A stretch of DNA of 56,142 nt from Paramarasmius palmivorus (lineage: Eukaryota > Basidiomycota > Agaricomycetes > Agaricales > Marasmiaceae): contig JAYKXP010000225.1 in the NCBI GenBank assembly GCA_037176845.1, positions 1 through 56,142 on the forward strand, in the 5' to 3' direction. Below are positions 10,430 to 22,300 of the stretch, one piece after another. Below the pieces are notes generated by a model that searched no databases, was not told the DNA's origin, and worked only from the letters and a program-made list of their open reading frames with translations. The translations under genes were made by a program, and so were the position numbers. Position 1 is the first letter of the stretch, and each line of letters begins with the position of its first letter.

Positions 10430-10797
10430 TGTTGGAATTCTAAATATAGATATCACTAGACAAGTTATTTTCACTTTATTCCGCCTATGCCACAATTACT
10501 AAGAAAGCAGATATACATAGAACAGTTGCTTTAACCCGCTTGTACCACCATCTACTGACAGTCACTGACACTGACTGTGCAGTTATTTCTAGTTCACTTA
10601 GTATCTATTATCGTACCTTTAGGATTATCTTTTATCCCTCACTCATGTATAAAAGCTAGACAGAAAACCTACATACAACATCGAATCGAATCAGTTCATC
10701 ATCTTGTGTTCTCTCAACCCCTCTGGTCATCTGCTATCGTTTATTTGCGCTTACCTGCGCTATCGCTGCTAACAGAGTTCAATCTAAAACTCTGACA
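10430..10797 (+). repeat. Copia LTR3 (3' LTR)
   Basis: This near-identical partner of LTR1 has a TATA box at 10648-10655. Differences seen include GATATC for GATGTC near the start, CTATTATCG for CTATTCTCG, and a one-base shortening in TTTATTTGCGC. It is followed by the right AGGCG duplication. Confidence 0.93.
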
Positions 10798-10802
10798 AGG
10801 CG

Positions 10803-13800
10803 TGTACCTTGTCGCCTGAAATCGACTGTTAGGTTTGCCCAGTTGATATTCGGGTTTGCTTCCCTTAACCAGGAAAATCCCAGTACCACTTTTGCAGCTG
10901 GATGGAGTTTAGTGAGAAAGAAACGGACTGAGAAAGAGGATCTGTTGGCAAAGATGACGTCTCCGACAACATATTCGGTTATCAAACCCCCAGACGTTTC
11001 CTCTCCATCAAACAACTGAAGTGGAATTGGTACCGGAAGCTTTTGAATGTGTTCAGGGAAGTGTTGGTAGGCTTCGTCTCTGTCTAGGAATGAGGAAGAG
11101 GCTCCTGAGTCAATCAGGGCTGCGAAAACGAAGGAAAAGAGCATAAGGGTTATAATTAAAGCCTGCGCAGACCGCAAGGTTAGCCGAAGTGCGTCAGTGT
11201 CTGTGATTTCTGAGCACATAGTGGCTCCCCTCAGACTCAGGCCTCCTCGCCAGGTAACTCCTGAGCCATCTCAACGTTTCCCTGAGATTCTACTGAGTCG
11301 TCTTTGTCTTCTCAGCTATCCATTTCCCCAGGATCAACGAAATCTACTGTTCCATCCATCCCAATGCTCCAGTATGGCTCGTCCAACTCTTCATCTTGTG
11401 CATAAGCCATCCTAGCCGTTACAGCTCTGTCTGGACAGTTCACCATGAAGTGTCCTTGATGGCCACAAATAAGGCAGGCTTTAGCTGCACGTCTACGGTT
11501 CATCTCCTCTTGAGACACTCCTGCCACCCTAAATGTGGTCTGATGAGTCATCATTTGTTGAGTGGTTGGCTTTTGGTTAGCTGGAGAAGGTAGTCCTACA
11601 ACCATGGTCTTCTTCTGTTCCTCTACTTGCTGAACCGTATCATTCGCACGTCTGGCTGGCACAGAAGTCGTCTCTTTGCAGTTATAATCCTCATGTGTAT
11701 ATCCTGAAAAACATGACATGCTTGTCTGAGGAGTCATTCTGTTCAGGTTGGACCAAAAAAACTGAAAGGGAGACAACATTCCAGACTGCAGAAAGGTTTG
11801 TTCGGTTGCATCCATACTCCTAAGCATTGCAACCAGTCCCTCGTATGTTTCAGGTAACTGGCTTGCCAACATGAGTCTTCCTCTGAAGTGTTTGTTGATG
11901 TATGTGAGGAGGAGATGGTGTAGAGTGATGGCGTCATAGCCGGTGTCTACTGCAGCTTCAGCAAAACGAAGGTAGAAGTCTGAAAAAGATTCCTTCTCCT
12001 TTTGTTTGGTGTTACTGATTTTAACCCAAGCCATAAGGGCTTCATTCTCGTGGCCAAACATTTTTGCAAATGTTTCAAGGAAGGTATTCCAGTCTTCAAG
12101 TTCAGGAACATAATCGCCCTTGACCTTGCGTTCTACTAATACCCAATAAGCTGCTAGGGCTTTTCCCGTGAAGTAAGAACCGGTCATAGCAATTCTACGA
12201 TCAGAATTGGCGTATGTGTATGGTTTGATGTGGATGATGTTGTAAATGGTTGAAATGAATGGTCTCCATTGGTCTCTGGAGTCTCCTGAGAATGGTTCCA
12301 GTTTGCGAATGTCAATTTTGGACTCAGCAGCTATTTTGGCATTGATTTCCTTCTCCAACCGTGTTTGTCATCGTTCTTCTCGACGTTCTTCCTCGTCTGT
12401 AGAAGACTCATCAACAGCCAGTCTTAGCTTCCTCTCCTTTTTCCTTCTGGCTGGGATAACCGGGGGAGGATCCTTTGGGCGATTTGGCTCATCAGAAGAA
12501 GGATCTGACCCGTCTGGGTCACCAGGCCCTGCTGCTGTAGTTCAGGTAACGTTGGGGTCAGTAACTGACCTCTCGACATCAGTTTCATAACCAGCACTTC
12601 CAGGGGTCGCAGGAGCTAATGTACGGGCTCCCTGATTAGCCGGTGGTGCACTTGGTGATTGAAGAAGAGTGTTGGAGCTCTGTCCAGGGTTAATCCATCG
12701 AGAAAAGGAGTCTGAAGTGGACTGAATTGAAGGAGTTCGCATAGTCGCAGTTGATGGTCGTGAAGAAATTTGTGTAGAGGTCAAATGAGGAGGAACATCT
12801 CTTCCTTCCCACTCTTTTAGTTGGTCAGCATCTTCTTTTCTCCTTTTCAACTTCTCTAAGAGTACAGCTGCTTTTGTCTTCCTGCCTGCCTTAACCATCT
12901 CTCTTTCTTCCTTATGGTTCCTAGGCAGTCGAAAGGCATAGCCAGATGGTGTAGAAGTTGTTGTTTCCGTTGTGTAAGAGGGCTGTACTTCAGGATGAGT
13001 TGGTGGCTGGGACTCTGGAAGAACTGACCATTACTTGTAGGGGGACTCTGATTCTGGGTCCATTGGACAAGGTTTGAAATGGGTTGACTCAAAAGTTCAC
13101 TTTGTATTTCCTCATCCCAGTCCTGTGCCATGTTAATGAGTTCTTCTATAGTAGGTGCTGCATCAAGCAAGGATTCGGTAGAGGACTCAAACTGCGTTCC
13201 CAGTTTATCATAGGCAATCTCTGCCTGGTCCTGAGCCTCTTTCTGGTGTGATTTGGCTAGACTATCATCACTTTCCCTGGGGGGACCCATGTACACTTCT
13301 TCTCGGTTAACCTGTTCTTCCACAGAACCTTCATCTGACACTGTATGTACAGAGGCAGGTTTTCCATGCTGTTCTGGTTGTTCTACCATTCTGGCAGGTG
13401 GCATTGGAGATGTAACAGTGATACTCGGTTGTGCAGGGCTTGGTCCCAACCCAACAGCCAATGCATGCAGCTGGAAGATAGGCATACGATAGACGTTTCC
13501 AGAAGGGGGCCCAGTATTGAACGGAGTTCTTGGTGGACTAACGGAACCATCATCAATTCTTCTTGATTTCTGCCATTGACGCTTGGTTAATCTGGTTCTA
13601 ACCGAAATGCTAGATGTCGGCCTATCAGAAAATGGGTTGTCTCTGGATAATGTTGATCCTCGGACAGATGTGGGTGATAAGGGTTCTGGTGCTCTGGGAC
13701 AATCATACAGATTGACGTTTCACGTATCAGACTGAGGAGAGTCTGTTTCAAACATGTACTCCCTCAACTGTAAATTGTTGGTAAGAGCACCGTAACATTC

Positions 13801-14994
13801 CTTGAAACATGCCCAAAGGTTTCTGTCATGGATCAGACATAGTTGAACATCCAGGGGGAGTTGATTATAGGGAGTTCGCCTAACTCTATCAAACATTCTT
13901 GCCCAAGATGCTGGCGTAGAATGTTCACGAGTTTGATACCTGAGGTCATTCAGGACATCTCGACAAAGGTAGAAAAATTGTCAGAGATTAGTCCCTTGAT
14001 TGGTTATGGGATTGGGGGTAGCCTCGTGGTCCGGTGCAGACATGGCTTCAACTACTTCCCCAATAGGCATACTGAGATCAATCAAAGTTGATCCTCGTGC
14101 TGGGTGTGATACCAGCTGACCCGGTGTGAGCATCTGGGGTGCCTCATGGTCCTGGACCCTTGATGAATGAAATGGACGATTGACAGGTGCAGCTTCTTGT
14201 TGTGTTGCAAAGACGCTAGGGCTTTCTGGGGCTGTTGCATGTGCTCGTGCAGGAACGGATAGCTGACTGGGTTCTGCATGATAAGAACTGCCTTGTTCTG
14301 ACGTGTTTGGACCAACATCGGCTAATCCAGGAGGCTGGGGAACCGTAAGGGGCAAGGTTCCGAAAAGACTGGGCTCCTCTGCTCTGAGTTGCCTCAATCT
14401 GTCTTGCCTCTGTTTCTCAGCCTCTTCTCGTCACAAATGGAATGGGTATGGTGAGCTACGCAATGGACCCGCCTGTCCAGGCTGCGTCTGTAAGGGCTGA
14501 CTGAAACTAGTCCTGGCAGGATACCCAGGAACTGTTCCAAAGGAATATGGGGTGGGACCGTAACTGGGTGGTAATGATTCAGGAATTGGGGTTTGAAAAC
14601 TGCCATATGGAAATCTGTAAGGTACAGGGGCTTGACCGTATGGCTGATAATGGAACAGTTGCAGAAGATAATAACCGCTGCCCATACTGTTAGCCGACGG
14701 TGGTCCAGGTGGTACCTGGTTAGTCGGTGGCATGCCAAACGTGTGTGCAGCTTAATTCAGTCCATACAGTAGTGCTGGACGCAAATTCATGAATCCTGGT
14801 GCTTGCCAAGAAGCACACAGCCAAGACAGGTCCCAATTGTTGAACGGTTGTTGGACAATGAAGTCAGGGTGTTGGGAAACGTCTTCCGTGTTAGAGACAT
14901 TAGCCGGTTTAGGTGGTACACGAGGTGGGTCGCTCTGCGCAGCCATGGTTGTGTTTTGGGGAACGTTGCTTGTGTTGTCAGACGACATGGACAA
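10803..14994 (-). pseudogene. Gypsy-like Gag and aspartic protease, broken by stops and frameshifts
   Basis: Read from 14994 downward, one frame holds to ~12900 across stops at 14752 (TAA), 14431, 13981 and ~13720 (TGA). A shift then moves to a second frame with TGA at 12542 and ~12370, which continues to 11312. A third frame (11219-10803) carries the protease. The N-terminal third is Pro/Gln/Ser-rich and disordered. The middle has a retrotransposon Gag domain (LEPFSGDSRDQWRPF, FLETFAKMFGHE, FSDFYLRFAEAA) and a CCHC knuckle (CLICGHQGHFMVNC). The protease has DSGASSSFLD and a flap-distal VLGFSWLREANP. The frame continues at 4277. Nothing like reverse transcriptase follows. Some breaks may be sequence errors, given similar single-base breaks in cellular genes of this window. 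Confidence 0.82.
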
Positions 14995-15549
14995 TAGTAA
15001 GTGGGTAGTCTTGGAATTCTGTAAAGACCTAGACCAAAATAGATAGGATAGGATGAAAGGAAATAGAGAACAGAGAAACTGGACCGTTTACAGCCCATCT
15101 AGACTATCGTTGGGGTCACTGACAACACCAACAAAGCCAAATTGAATACTGTGAAGCGCTAGGAAGACTATATCGCTAGGCAACTTGAACGAATATAGCC
15201 AGAGGTAAAGGAGGTAAACGCTGTGAGTGCTGGGGTAAACACGGTGAGTGCTGAGGATAACCATACTAATTGTAGGCTTAAGAGGTAAAAGTGTTAATTC
15301 CAAGACTGACTAGCTACATACTTGTACAAGAGTTATATATGAAAAGAGAATTTGTACAGAACAAACGTTAATAAATATTGCGTACACAATGGCTAAATAT
15401 CCATAAGAATGTAAAGTTGATGACATATGGAAGTTACCGGCTATCTACCGTGTTCAGGTGGTGAAGAAATAATGAGTGACACTGTTACAGTCCTTACACT
15501 AATACTATGACTGCTCTCAGTGTACAAAAGCACTCTACTGTGGCGTAGT
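14995..15549 (-). other. Gypsy leader between 5' LTR and Gag
   Basis: This non-coding 5' leader lies between LTR copy C and the Gag ATG. It has a short direct repeat, CAGCACTCACCGTGTTTACC followed by a similar CAGCACTCACAGCGTTTACC string (minus strand, ~15215-15260). I could not assign the primer-binding site. Confidence 0.5.
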
Positions 15550-17138
15550 TGTGCAAGTGTGGTTCAGCGTGATCAGAGTTGCTGCACTTAGAGATATCTA
15601 CTCAAGCTTGGTCTCAAGAGGGGTAAAATCACTTCTATTCGTTGAAGTTCTAGGAAAGTACACCTGTATAGATACATAGTAGGGTTGTCCTTGCTTCTAT
15701 AAGCTCAGAAATAAGGTGCCAAGGGGCTATATGAAGCTGATCTTAGTTCAATCTAAACTGCCTCAAGTGATCTGACTCTCTCTAAGGTAAAACTACAGCA
15801 CAACTGCTGGAAAACAGCCACCAAAACTGTCTTCTATAAAGCACGCAAGCAAGGAAGCTCAATTACCAAAACTGAAGCCTTCTCTACAATGCTAAAGTGT
15901 AACCCAACTGGTTAAAACACTTCCAGAATGTCACCAAGACGAACTAGTATAAAGTTTCACTAATAGGAGAAGTGTAGAGCAATACACAAAGCCAACAACT
16001 TGGTCTTTATCGCGACCTCTCAAGTTCTTGTCTGCAGTAAGATCTCAACTAGTCTTCTCAATAAGGCTAGGGCCTGACTTGGGTAGAGTTCTAATTGGAC
16101 AATAGCAATCTATTTGTACAATAACCACATACAACGCATAACGTGCAAGTGGGGGGCAGAATCCTCTGCAGTCCCTGTACATTTGGTGTCATTTTTATAC
16201 TGTCCAAGGTGAATAAACTAAATAATAGGTAATCTGAGTCAGAACAACTGTGGAATGAGACAGAAAAGAGATGGAAACAGAGTTGGGAGAGAGATACAAC
16301 GAGAAAATATACATATCAGGGAAATCTATAGGTCACAACATCTATATATGGCACAAATAGTATGACTGGTGAGTGGTAACACTCTATTTTAAGGTACAGG
16401 AGTTGAATCCTGGCCAACGGATAGGTGTTTAGCCTTTATAAAATTTTCTTTTCCATGTGCCAAGCACTTTTCCACCAATTGGAGGTCTGGCAGGGTCCTC
16501 CTGAGCTCCTCATCACTCAACACCATTCCTCCACATAACACTGCCTCTAAATTTTCTTATCTACTCCATGTGGACGTGTTCTAATAAGGTATATCAGAGG
16601 GAATCTGCTTCCACCATTGTAACAACAGTTTGAACAGCTTTGCCTCTGCTCTGATCAATAGGTTCAACTTTGGCCGACAGGTCCCTAGACCCTTGTCATA
16701 TCCAGCATTGGTGATTTCCAATCAGTTTCCCCCTCTGCCATCAGTCCTGAGTGATGCCCAAGCCAGTATAACTCTCTGGTGTGTATGAAGGGGTAAATTA
16801 ACTTGAAAGAATCCCTTTAGTGTGTCCGGTAGGTGATACTAGGTGTAGTCCATAGTGAATTCACTTATGGACCTTCTCCCTACAGTTTTCAGGAGGTGAT
16901 TGCACTTCAACAATCACTGGTAGAAGTAATAGTGGTGGTCAGATACCCATGTGGGGCATACCATGTACCAGGATCCACTAATATAACCACCTAAAACACC
17001 TTCTGTCCAATGACTAGCTATTCAGGGCTCATACTAGTCCTTCTATAACCATTATGGGTTTATGCAACAATAATAAAGTGCAAAACTAGCATATTTGCAT
17101 TCAAAAATGAAGTGATTAAAGTCAGGTGTATCATCACA
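15550..17138 (-). repeat. Gypsy LTR copy C (5' LTR)
   Basis: The ~1.6-kb repeat starts (minus strand) TGTGATGATACACC and ends ACTTGCACA. A TATAAAA box near 16195-16201 lies next to the same GGACAGT string as in copy B. It matches copy B only in blocks. No gene is credited inside. Confidence 0.65.
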
Positions 17139-17637
17139 AAGCTTGTTGAATTCATACCAAATCAAGTCGTGCCAAAAATGAGATACCTCATTCATATGAA
17201 ATCATAAAAATTTGGGACAACACATTATTTCAGATGAATTTAGTAGATTTCGTTTGAAATGAACTGAATTACGGAAGTAGGCTTTTCCTGATGTGTTTTG
17301 TTGGTCACCAGTCAGTTCATCAAGTTCCAGTGGTTTACAGTACATCCAGTGTCTGTCTCCTATAAGTAATACTAACACATTAATACCAAACACATATTTA
17401 CTACAAACATACAATCTCATGTATAGTACAATCACTATGATAAATACAAACATTTCCCAGGAACACTACTTAGACCTACAGACAGAACCAATGCATATGT
17501 AGGTGGTTAGGATCATTCATTGATATCATGTTCAATCCCTGACCTTTATCATCATCCCTTCTTCATCCACAATCTTGTGAGGAACCAGGACCAGTGCTAC
17601 CTCGAGTGTTACCAATTCCCTGATCTCCATGTTCACC
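17139..17637. other. Gap between LTR C and the DUF6535 gene
   Basis: This is AT-rich flank and probable 3' untranslated region of the minus-strand gene to the right. Small ORFs here are not credited. Confidence 0.4.
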
Positions 17638-20413
17638 TCAGCCTTCTGACAGTGAAGCGATGTCTTGAGCAACACCCACAATAGCCAGCATGGGACGATA
17701 TGGGTCAGTATCTGGTGGTACAATCTCTCTTGATGCACCAGGTTCATCTTCTCCTGCTGAGAGAGGTGCCAGTAAATCTTCTGCAGATTCTTGTGGGCGA
17801 TCAGTCCTTCTCGATGCAGCCAATCCATTGGTTTCTGCAGTATCCTCATCAATCATCTCCAACCTATGTTTATCCTTTGCCCCTTCCAACAGCAAAGAGA
17901 TGGCTTCAGCACCATCTTCAGTAGCCTGTGTGAGGTGATCCGGGTTGGTATCTGGTGGTATGGCCACTTTCAGTACAGGGGACTTGCCTTCTCCAGCTGA
18001 TAGAGGTACCGACACATGTTCAGCAACATCCTTGGAGGCCATAATCTGGATTTCAGAACCTGCAAAATTGGTACTTCCAGCTACCATCATTCTCGATGCA
18101 GCTAGTTGGCTGTTCTCCAATGGTGAAGTATCACTCTTGTTGATAGGCTGTAACCCAGAGCCATCTTGATTGGTATCGCTAAGTACCAAGGCATCATCTG
18201 CAAGGTTTGCAACCCTGCTCACAGTGTTGCCACGGGATCCAAGCACCTGTATCTCGATGTTGTCCTTGATATTGTCTCCTGGTGATGGCGGTCTTTCTTT
18301 GTCTTCATTGTGAGGATTGTCAGATTGTGGGTGTACAGTATCCATGGAGTAATGGATAGGCTCAAGTTGAGGCAGCTGGGAAGGTGGATCTTCATCTTCT
18401 TCAGGCAGAGGTGTGAAGTAGTCGTTGGGTAGTTCACCAACTTCTTGAACCTTTTTGAGTACATCAATCCACCCCCACCCCCACCAGCCACCTCGGTTAA
18501 ATACTCTGTGAGAATACAACCGACGGATTATAATCTCTTTGTGAATAAACCTGATGAACTCCCATGCCCTTTGGCTTGTCAATAACACTGATCTTTGATC
18601 TGAATATTGGATATGCCATGTAAGGGCATTAGCAAATGCCACCCGCTCCTCGTTGTGTTGTCTCTCATTGTACTCCGGGGAGGTTTTCCAAGCTTGTTCG
18701 AAGTATAAAAGGAGTTGCAGGCTCAGCTGTCGTACTTGAGGTTCCATGTGCGACCATAGTGCAATGGCAAGAGGAATAGGAATAAAGAAGCGGGAGGTTT
18801 TGAACAGTTTCAACCTCAGCATCCCTGAGCAAATTTCCTTGTTGAGTTGGTTGAAATGACTATCCAGAAATAAACTGGGTGCAATGGAAATACTCTCCAT
18901 GAGAGTATGCCAAAGCAGGTGCCGGAATAATAACTCAATTCCCTCCTGAGAGTGGAGGAGAGGATCACTTGTGGTGAGATTGAAGCGGGGGAACTGATAC
19001 GGGTGCCTGAGGTACCATCCAATATCCCACATTGTGATATCCCACTGATCTAGAATAGCAGGAACAGCCTCGGGACACGCTTCCAGCACGTTCTCAAGAT
19101 GGGGAATCATCAGAGGGCTGTCACGAAAGATTGTGGCGGCCCACTGTAATGCCTGCAGCTCATACACCTGCAATCGAAAGAACCATATGGAATAAAGACC
19201 TCCTGGTCAAACTGTCTGACCACACGGAGGTCAAATGCTGACCAGCTGGAGGTTTGGGCTTGGACATGATCCCATAGGGGGCGCAGATGGATTTTGGCTA
19301 ACATGTTGATGAGAGGAAAGCGCAGGAAAGGCTTTGTGAGGGTGATGGAGAGTCTATAGAAGGCCCATGCTTGTGGTGACTTATAGGGACAGATGAACTG
19401 GTAAGCCAACGGTCCAAAGTCATAATGGTAATGACGGAGTTGCGAGTCCCAAGTGCTGATAAATTTCTGATCGTGTGGGATTGATATTGTGGGTAGGATT
19501 GTGGTGATGAAATACAGCCCAACACTTAGTACAATTGATGGAAGACAGATACCAAATGGTATGCGATGTAGCGTCCAAAGAAGATCCAGGACACCAACGA
19601 AGAAGAATATCACTGCGATCTCTAGAAGAATTGGGAGTGCCGACAGAAATGAGGTTACACCCCATTTCTCAAAGCTATCTCGGCGTAGTTGTCGCAGTGC
19701 TAGATCTTCTCCTGCAGTCCGAGTTGGCACGTCGCGCTGGTGCTCTCGTAGCCACTGTTTGCACAACAGGGCGAACAAGGCAGACGTGAGACTAAAGATC
19801 AAGCTGAGAAACCAAAAGCAGTTGATTCGAATAGCTGAAGCTTCTGGTGTGAACGGTGCCGACTGGGTTTGAGTTCCGTTGAGCTGATGAGAGATTTGGG
19901 CGAGAATAATGACAGTAGTGTCCTCGCTGAGCCATTGATATGATTCAATGAGAAATGCAGTGACAACTGCTGAAAAAAGACTGGCCTATACACGAATCAG
20001 AAAACTCCAAGAAACATAAAACTGCAGTGACATACAAATACTAGCAGGGTGTCAATATCTTCCTTGTAACCCGCAACTAATCCATCATCATATTTCTTGA
20101 CTTCAGCCTGAAGCTTTTCATAGGCTGGGTCGGCGGCTTTTTGCTTCTTTTGTTTCTGCTCCTCCTTCCTCTTCTTCTCTGTTTGCTTCCTCTTCTGCCT
20201 CTGCTCCCAGTCTTCTTCATCCCTCTTCCTCTCTTCGTATTCTTCCCTCTTCCTTTCTTCCTCTTCCTCCTGCTTCCACTCCTGCTCTTCCTTCAACTCT
20301 TCCGCCTTTTTCTTCTGTGTCCTCTGCTCCCAATGTTCCTTCCACAAGTCTTCTTTCAACTGGTGATAGGCATTCCTCATCTTTTCTTCCTCCATCCTAT
20401 CAGCTTCCGTGTT
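17638..20413 (-). CDS. DUF6535 membrane protein, copy 1 (one frameshift)
   Basis: Exon 20036-20413 encodes a very charged Glu/Lys/Arg coiled-coil region ending in VKKYDDGLVAGYKEDIDTLLVF. A 50-nt intron (19986-20035) follows. The next exon opens with ASLFSAVVTAFLIESYQWL and the DUF6535 core: a hydrophobic segment, then CKQWLREHQRD, LRRDSFEKWGV and two strong membrane helices (FFFVGVLDLLWTL, IVLSVGLYFITTILP). The frame is lost near 19175-19185 by a one-base deletion relative to copy 2, exactly before VYELQALQW, and resumes for ~510 codons of soluble C-terminal region ending in a Ser/Asp/Pro-rich tail. That tail holds two copies of an LSAGE-centred repeat. The first exon lies upstream of a probable acceptor at 20414 and its ATG is unresolved. 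Molecular function of DUF6535 is unknown. Either a pseudogene or a sequence error. Confidence 0.8.
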
Positions 20414-21359
20414 CTAAGCCAATGTAAATTGCTATCACCCAAATCGCAAGGAATAACATACCCTTGTTTTCAGAGATTGGACCTAGAAGATGTGAATTGG
20501 GGATAAACGAATTATTCAGATATGAACCATATATGCAAATGTGTTCTCCTCCACAGCTTTCACACTACTGACAGCAATCATGCATGTCACGCCCATATAG
20601 ACCAGTCTTGAAAACTCTATCCACGTTCCAGGCATTTAGTGCAGATATATGGACCCGCTGTATAAAATGTATCAGCGGTGATTGAGAGGTTTTGATTTTC
20701 ATCAACGCCTACTTCTTGAGCGGCAGGCACGCTGGACTGTTTCAAAGCTCTCATTAGATAGCATTAACGCCATCCCAATTGATTTGAGGTTTTGAGGTGG
20801 TAGAAAGAGAGAATGAGTGATGGCATCGTTCGAGTCAACATGGGCACATGGGCGCTTAGTATTACTCCCAGCGATAATGAATCTGTCTTGTGGAAATCGA
20901 GTAAAAGGTTAAGGTATCATTTTCAACTGTCTGTACCCAAATATGACGAATGTTGTAGCAAATGAGTTGGCTGAAAATCGCGTTAAAAATTGTTTCCCAT
21001 GCTGCAGCCACACCGTTGCAATACTCCCAGTCAATGTTCGCTTCTAGCCCTACGATTACTACTCTGCTAATGATCCTTCAAATCGGAGGTTTTGGGCATC
21101 AAAGCTATGCTGTGATGCACTTTTTGCAGCCTGGGGGCATACCAGAGTCAGAGAGATACACACTCTCAGATGGGTATTCTGGTACATACCTTGTGATTGA
21201 ATAACACGACTGAACGAGCATAGGGAGCCCATAGGTGGTATATTGAGCATTTGAAGTTGCTGGGAGCGCTAGCGAAAAAATGGATTAAGTTCTAGATACT
21301 CATTGACGCCAGTGCTTGTCCCCAAATTCAAGCCCAACGAGAACCATGCGGAAATCAGG
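20414..21359. other. Intergenic, upstream region of DUF6535 copy 1
   Basis: Likely holds the first exon(s) and promoter of copy 1; a donor-like GTATGTTATTCC (minus strand) lies near 20450-20461. No other supported gene. Confidence 0.35.
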
Positions 21360-22300
21360 AGCATAGTTACATTCCTCTGAGATGAGCAAGGAACGTTGAC
21401 GTGCTCTGCATGATAGCAACAGTGTTAATCAATAACGAGATGACGATAGAATCTAGAGCAGCCACGTACCTTTTACTCGCATGAGAAGCAGGAGAAGAAC
21501 GTCCCCAACTTGACGATAATGTTTTGATTGACGGCAAAGAAGCTATTAGCTTGACACCTGAGCAGTTCCTAGTACAATAGCATTTTCTGCAGATGTCTCG
21601 ACGATACTCGAGCAAATTGGCTTGCGCAAGCCAGCAAGCTTGAGCAGTGCTCGAAGTCTCGAATATCAGGTTGTATTTGATCTAAGACGCTTTGGAATGA
21701 GAGTACAAAGGATAGACCGATAACGGTCGAAATGAGTGCGCAGGAGAAGTTCGATAGGATATGTTTGTTGAAATGTTCGTCCAAGGGGCCTAAGCCTGTC
21801 TTGGACCATGATATGGTGTTGTGGACAGCACAAGTCAAGGTGTGCGCTTGACCTGTATGCCTGTCTGTCTAGGGATGATTAGCCTTGTGTGGAAGGTTCT
21901 ACGCGATAACCGATGCTTAGAGGCTGTTCCTTGAAATAGCATCGTCTATGGCCCTAGATATTAGCCCGAGCATCACCCACTACAGCATCACCAGCTGTAG
22001 CTATAGCCCCTGTACCCGGAGATGCTGTAGAGGTCGCTGAACATATGAATAGCTGGGAAGAGGATGCATCCGCGTCTGGATCAAGCATTCGAAGGAAAGA
22101 CCATTCCGAGCATATCCATGCCGCCACGTCTGCCCTGAGAGTCGGTGACTGTGGATGTGACATGTGTTGAGCCTTCAAGTTGACAATCCCATGCCGAACA
22201 GTCCGAACCATCGCTATCGAGCTCCAAAAACTTGAAGACAGCCCGTAAATGAGGAAAGGTACCCAATCGAAAGGTACACGGTTCGTTCATCGGTGGAACA
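21360..22300 (-). pseudogene. Degraded gene fragment, member 1 of a local repeat pair
   Basis: Short minus-strand frames with intron-like joints: an N-terminal MNEPCTFRLGTFPHL segment near 22290, a hydrophobic segment LISTVIGLSFVLSFQSVL near 21730, and ENAIVLGTAQVSS near 21580. Several reading frames are broken. The middle and last blocks have counterparts at 26170-26290 and 26090-26120. I do not recognise the family; one or more membrane helices are likely. Confidence 0.35.

Larger units (their letters stand above)
4278..10797 (+). mobile_element. Composite Copia-type element: three LTRs, two gag-type ORFs, no polymerase
   Basis: The order is LTR1 (4278-4646), primer site, gag-type ORF1 (4830-8315), polypurine tract, LTR2 (8360-8677), truncated gag-type ORF2 (8678-10402), polypurine tract, LTR3 (10430-10797). 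LTR1 and LTR3 differ at about six positions in ~369 bp, and the ends carry a perfect 5-bp duplication, so the whole array inserted recently as a unit. Neither ORF has integrase, reverse transcriptase or RNase H, so mobilisation must be in trans. It resembles terminal-repeat, gag-only elements but with an extra internal LTR and a second gag. Confidence 0.88.
2309..17138 (-). mobile_element. Non-autonomous Gypsy-like LTR element carrying a nested Copia insertion
   Basis: Long terminal repeats of one family in the same (minus) orientation lie at 15550-17138 and 2309-3923. Between them a minus-strand Gag, zinc-knuckle and retroviral-type protease frame runs from 14994 to 3984, interrupted by the Copia element at 4278-10797. 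After the protease the frame closes within ~100 codons and the 3' LTR follows almost at once. No reverse transcriptase, RNase H or integrase is present, so the element would need a helper. The two LTRs are strongly diverged and no matching target duplication is seen (CAGTG before 2309, AAGCT after 17138). The pair may therefore be old, recombined, or from two insertions. Confidence 0.6.

Noticed and set aside
19171..19202. A 32-nt intron in DUF6535 copy 1 (GTCTTTATT to GATTGCAG)
   Set aside because: Far shorter than any other intron here, and copy 2 is continuous at this point; a one-base deletion is simpler.
20141..20506. Plus-strand ORF rich in Leu/Phe/Pro that looks like a membrane protein
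   Set aside because: It is the antisense of the Lys/Glu coiled-coil exon of DUF6535 copy 1; codon composition explains the hydrophobicity.
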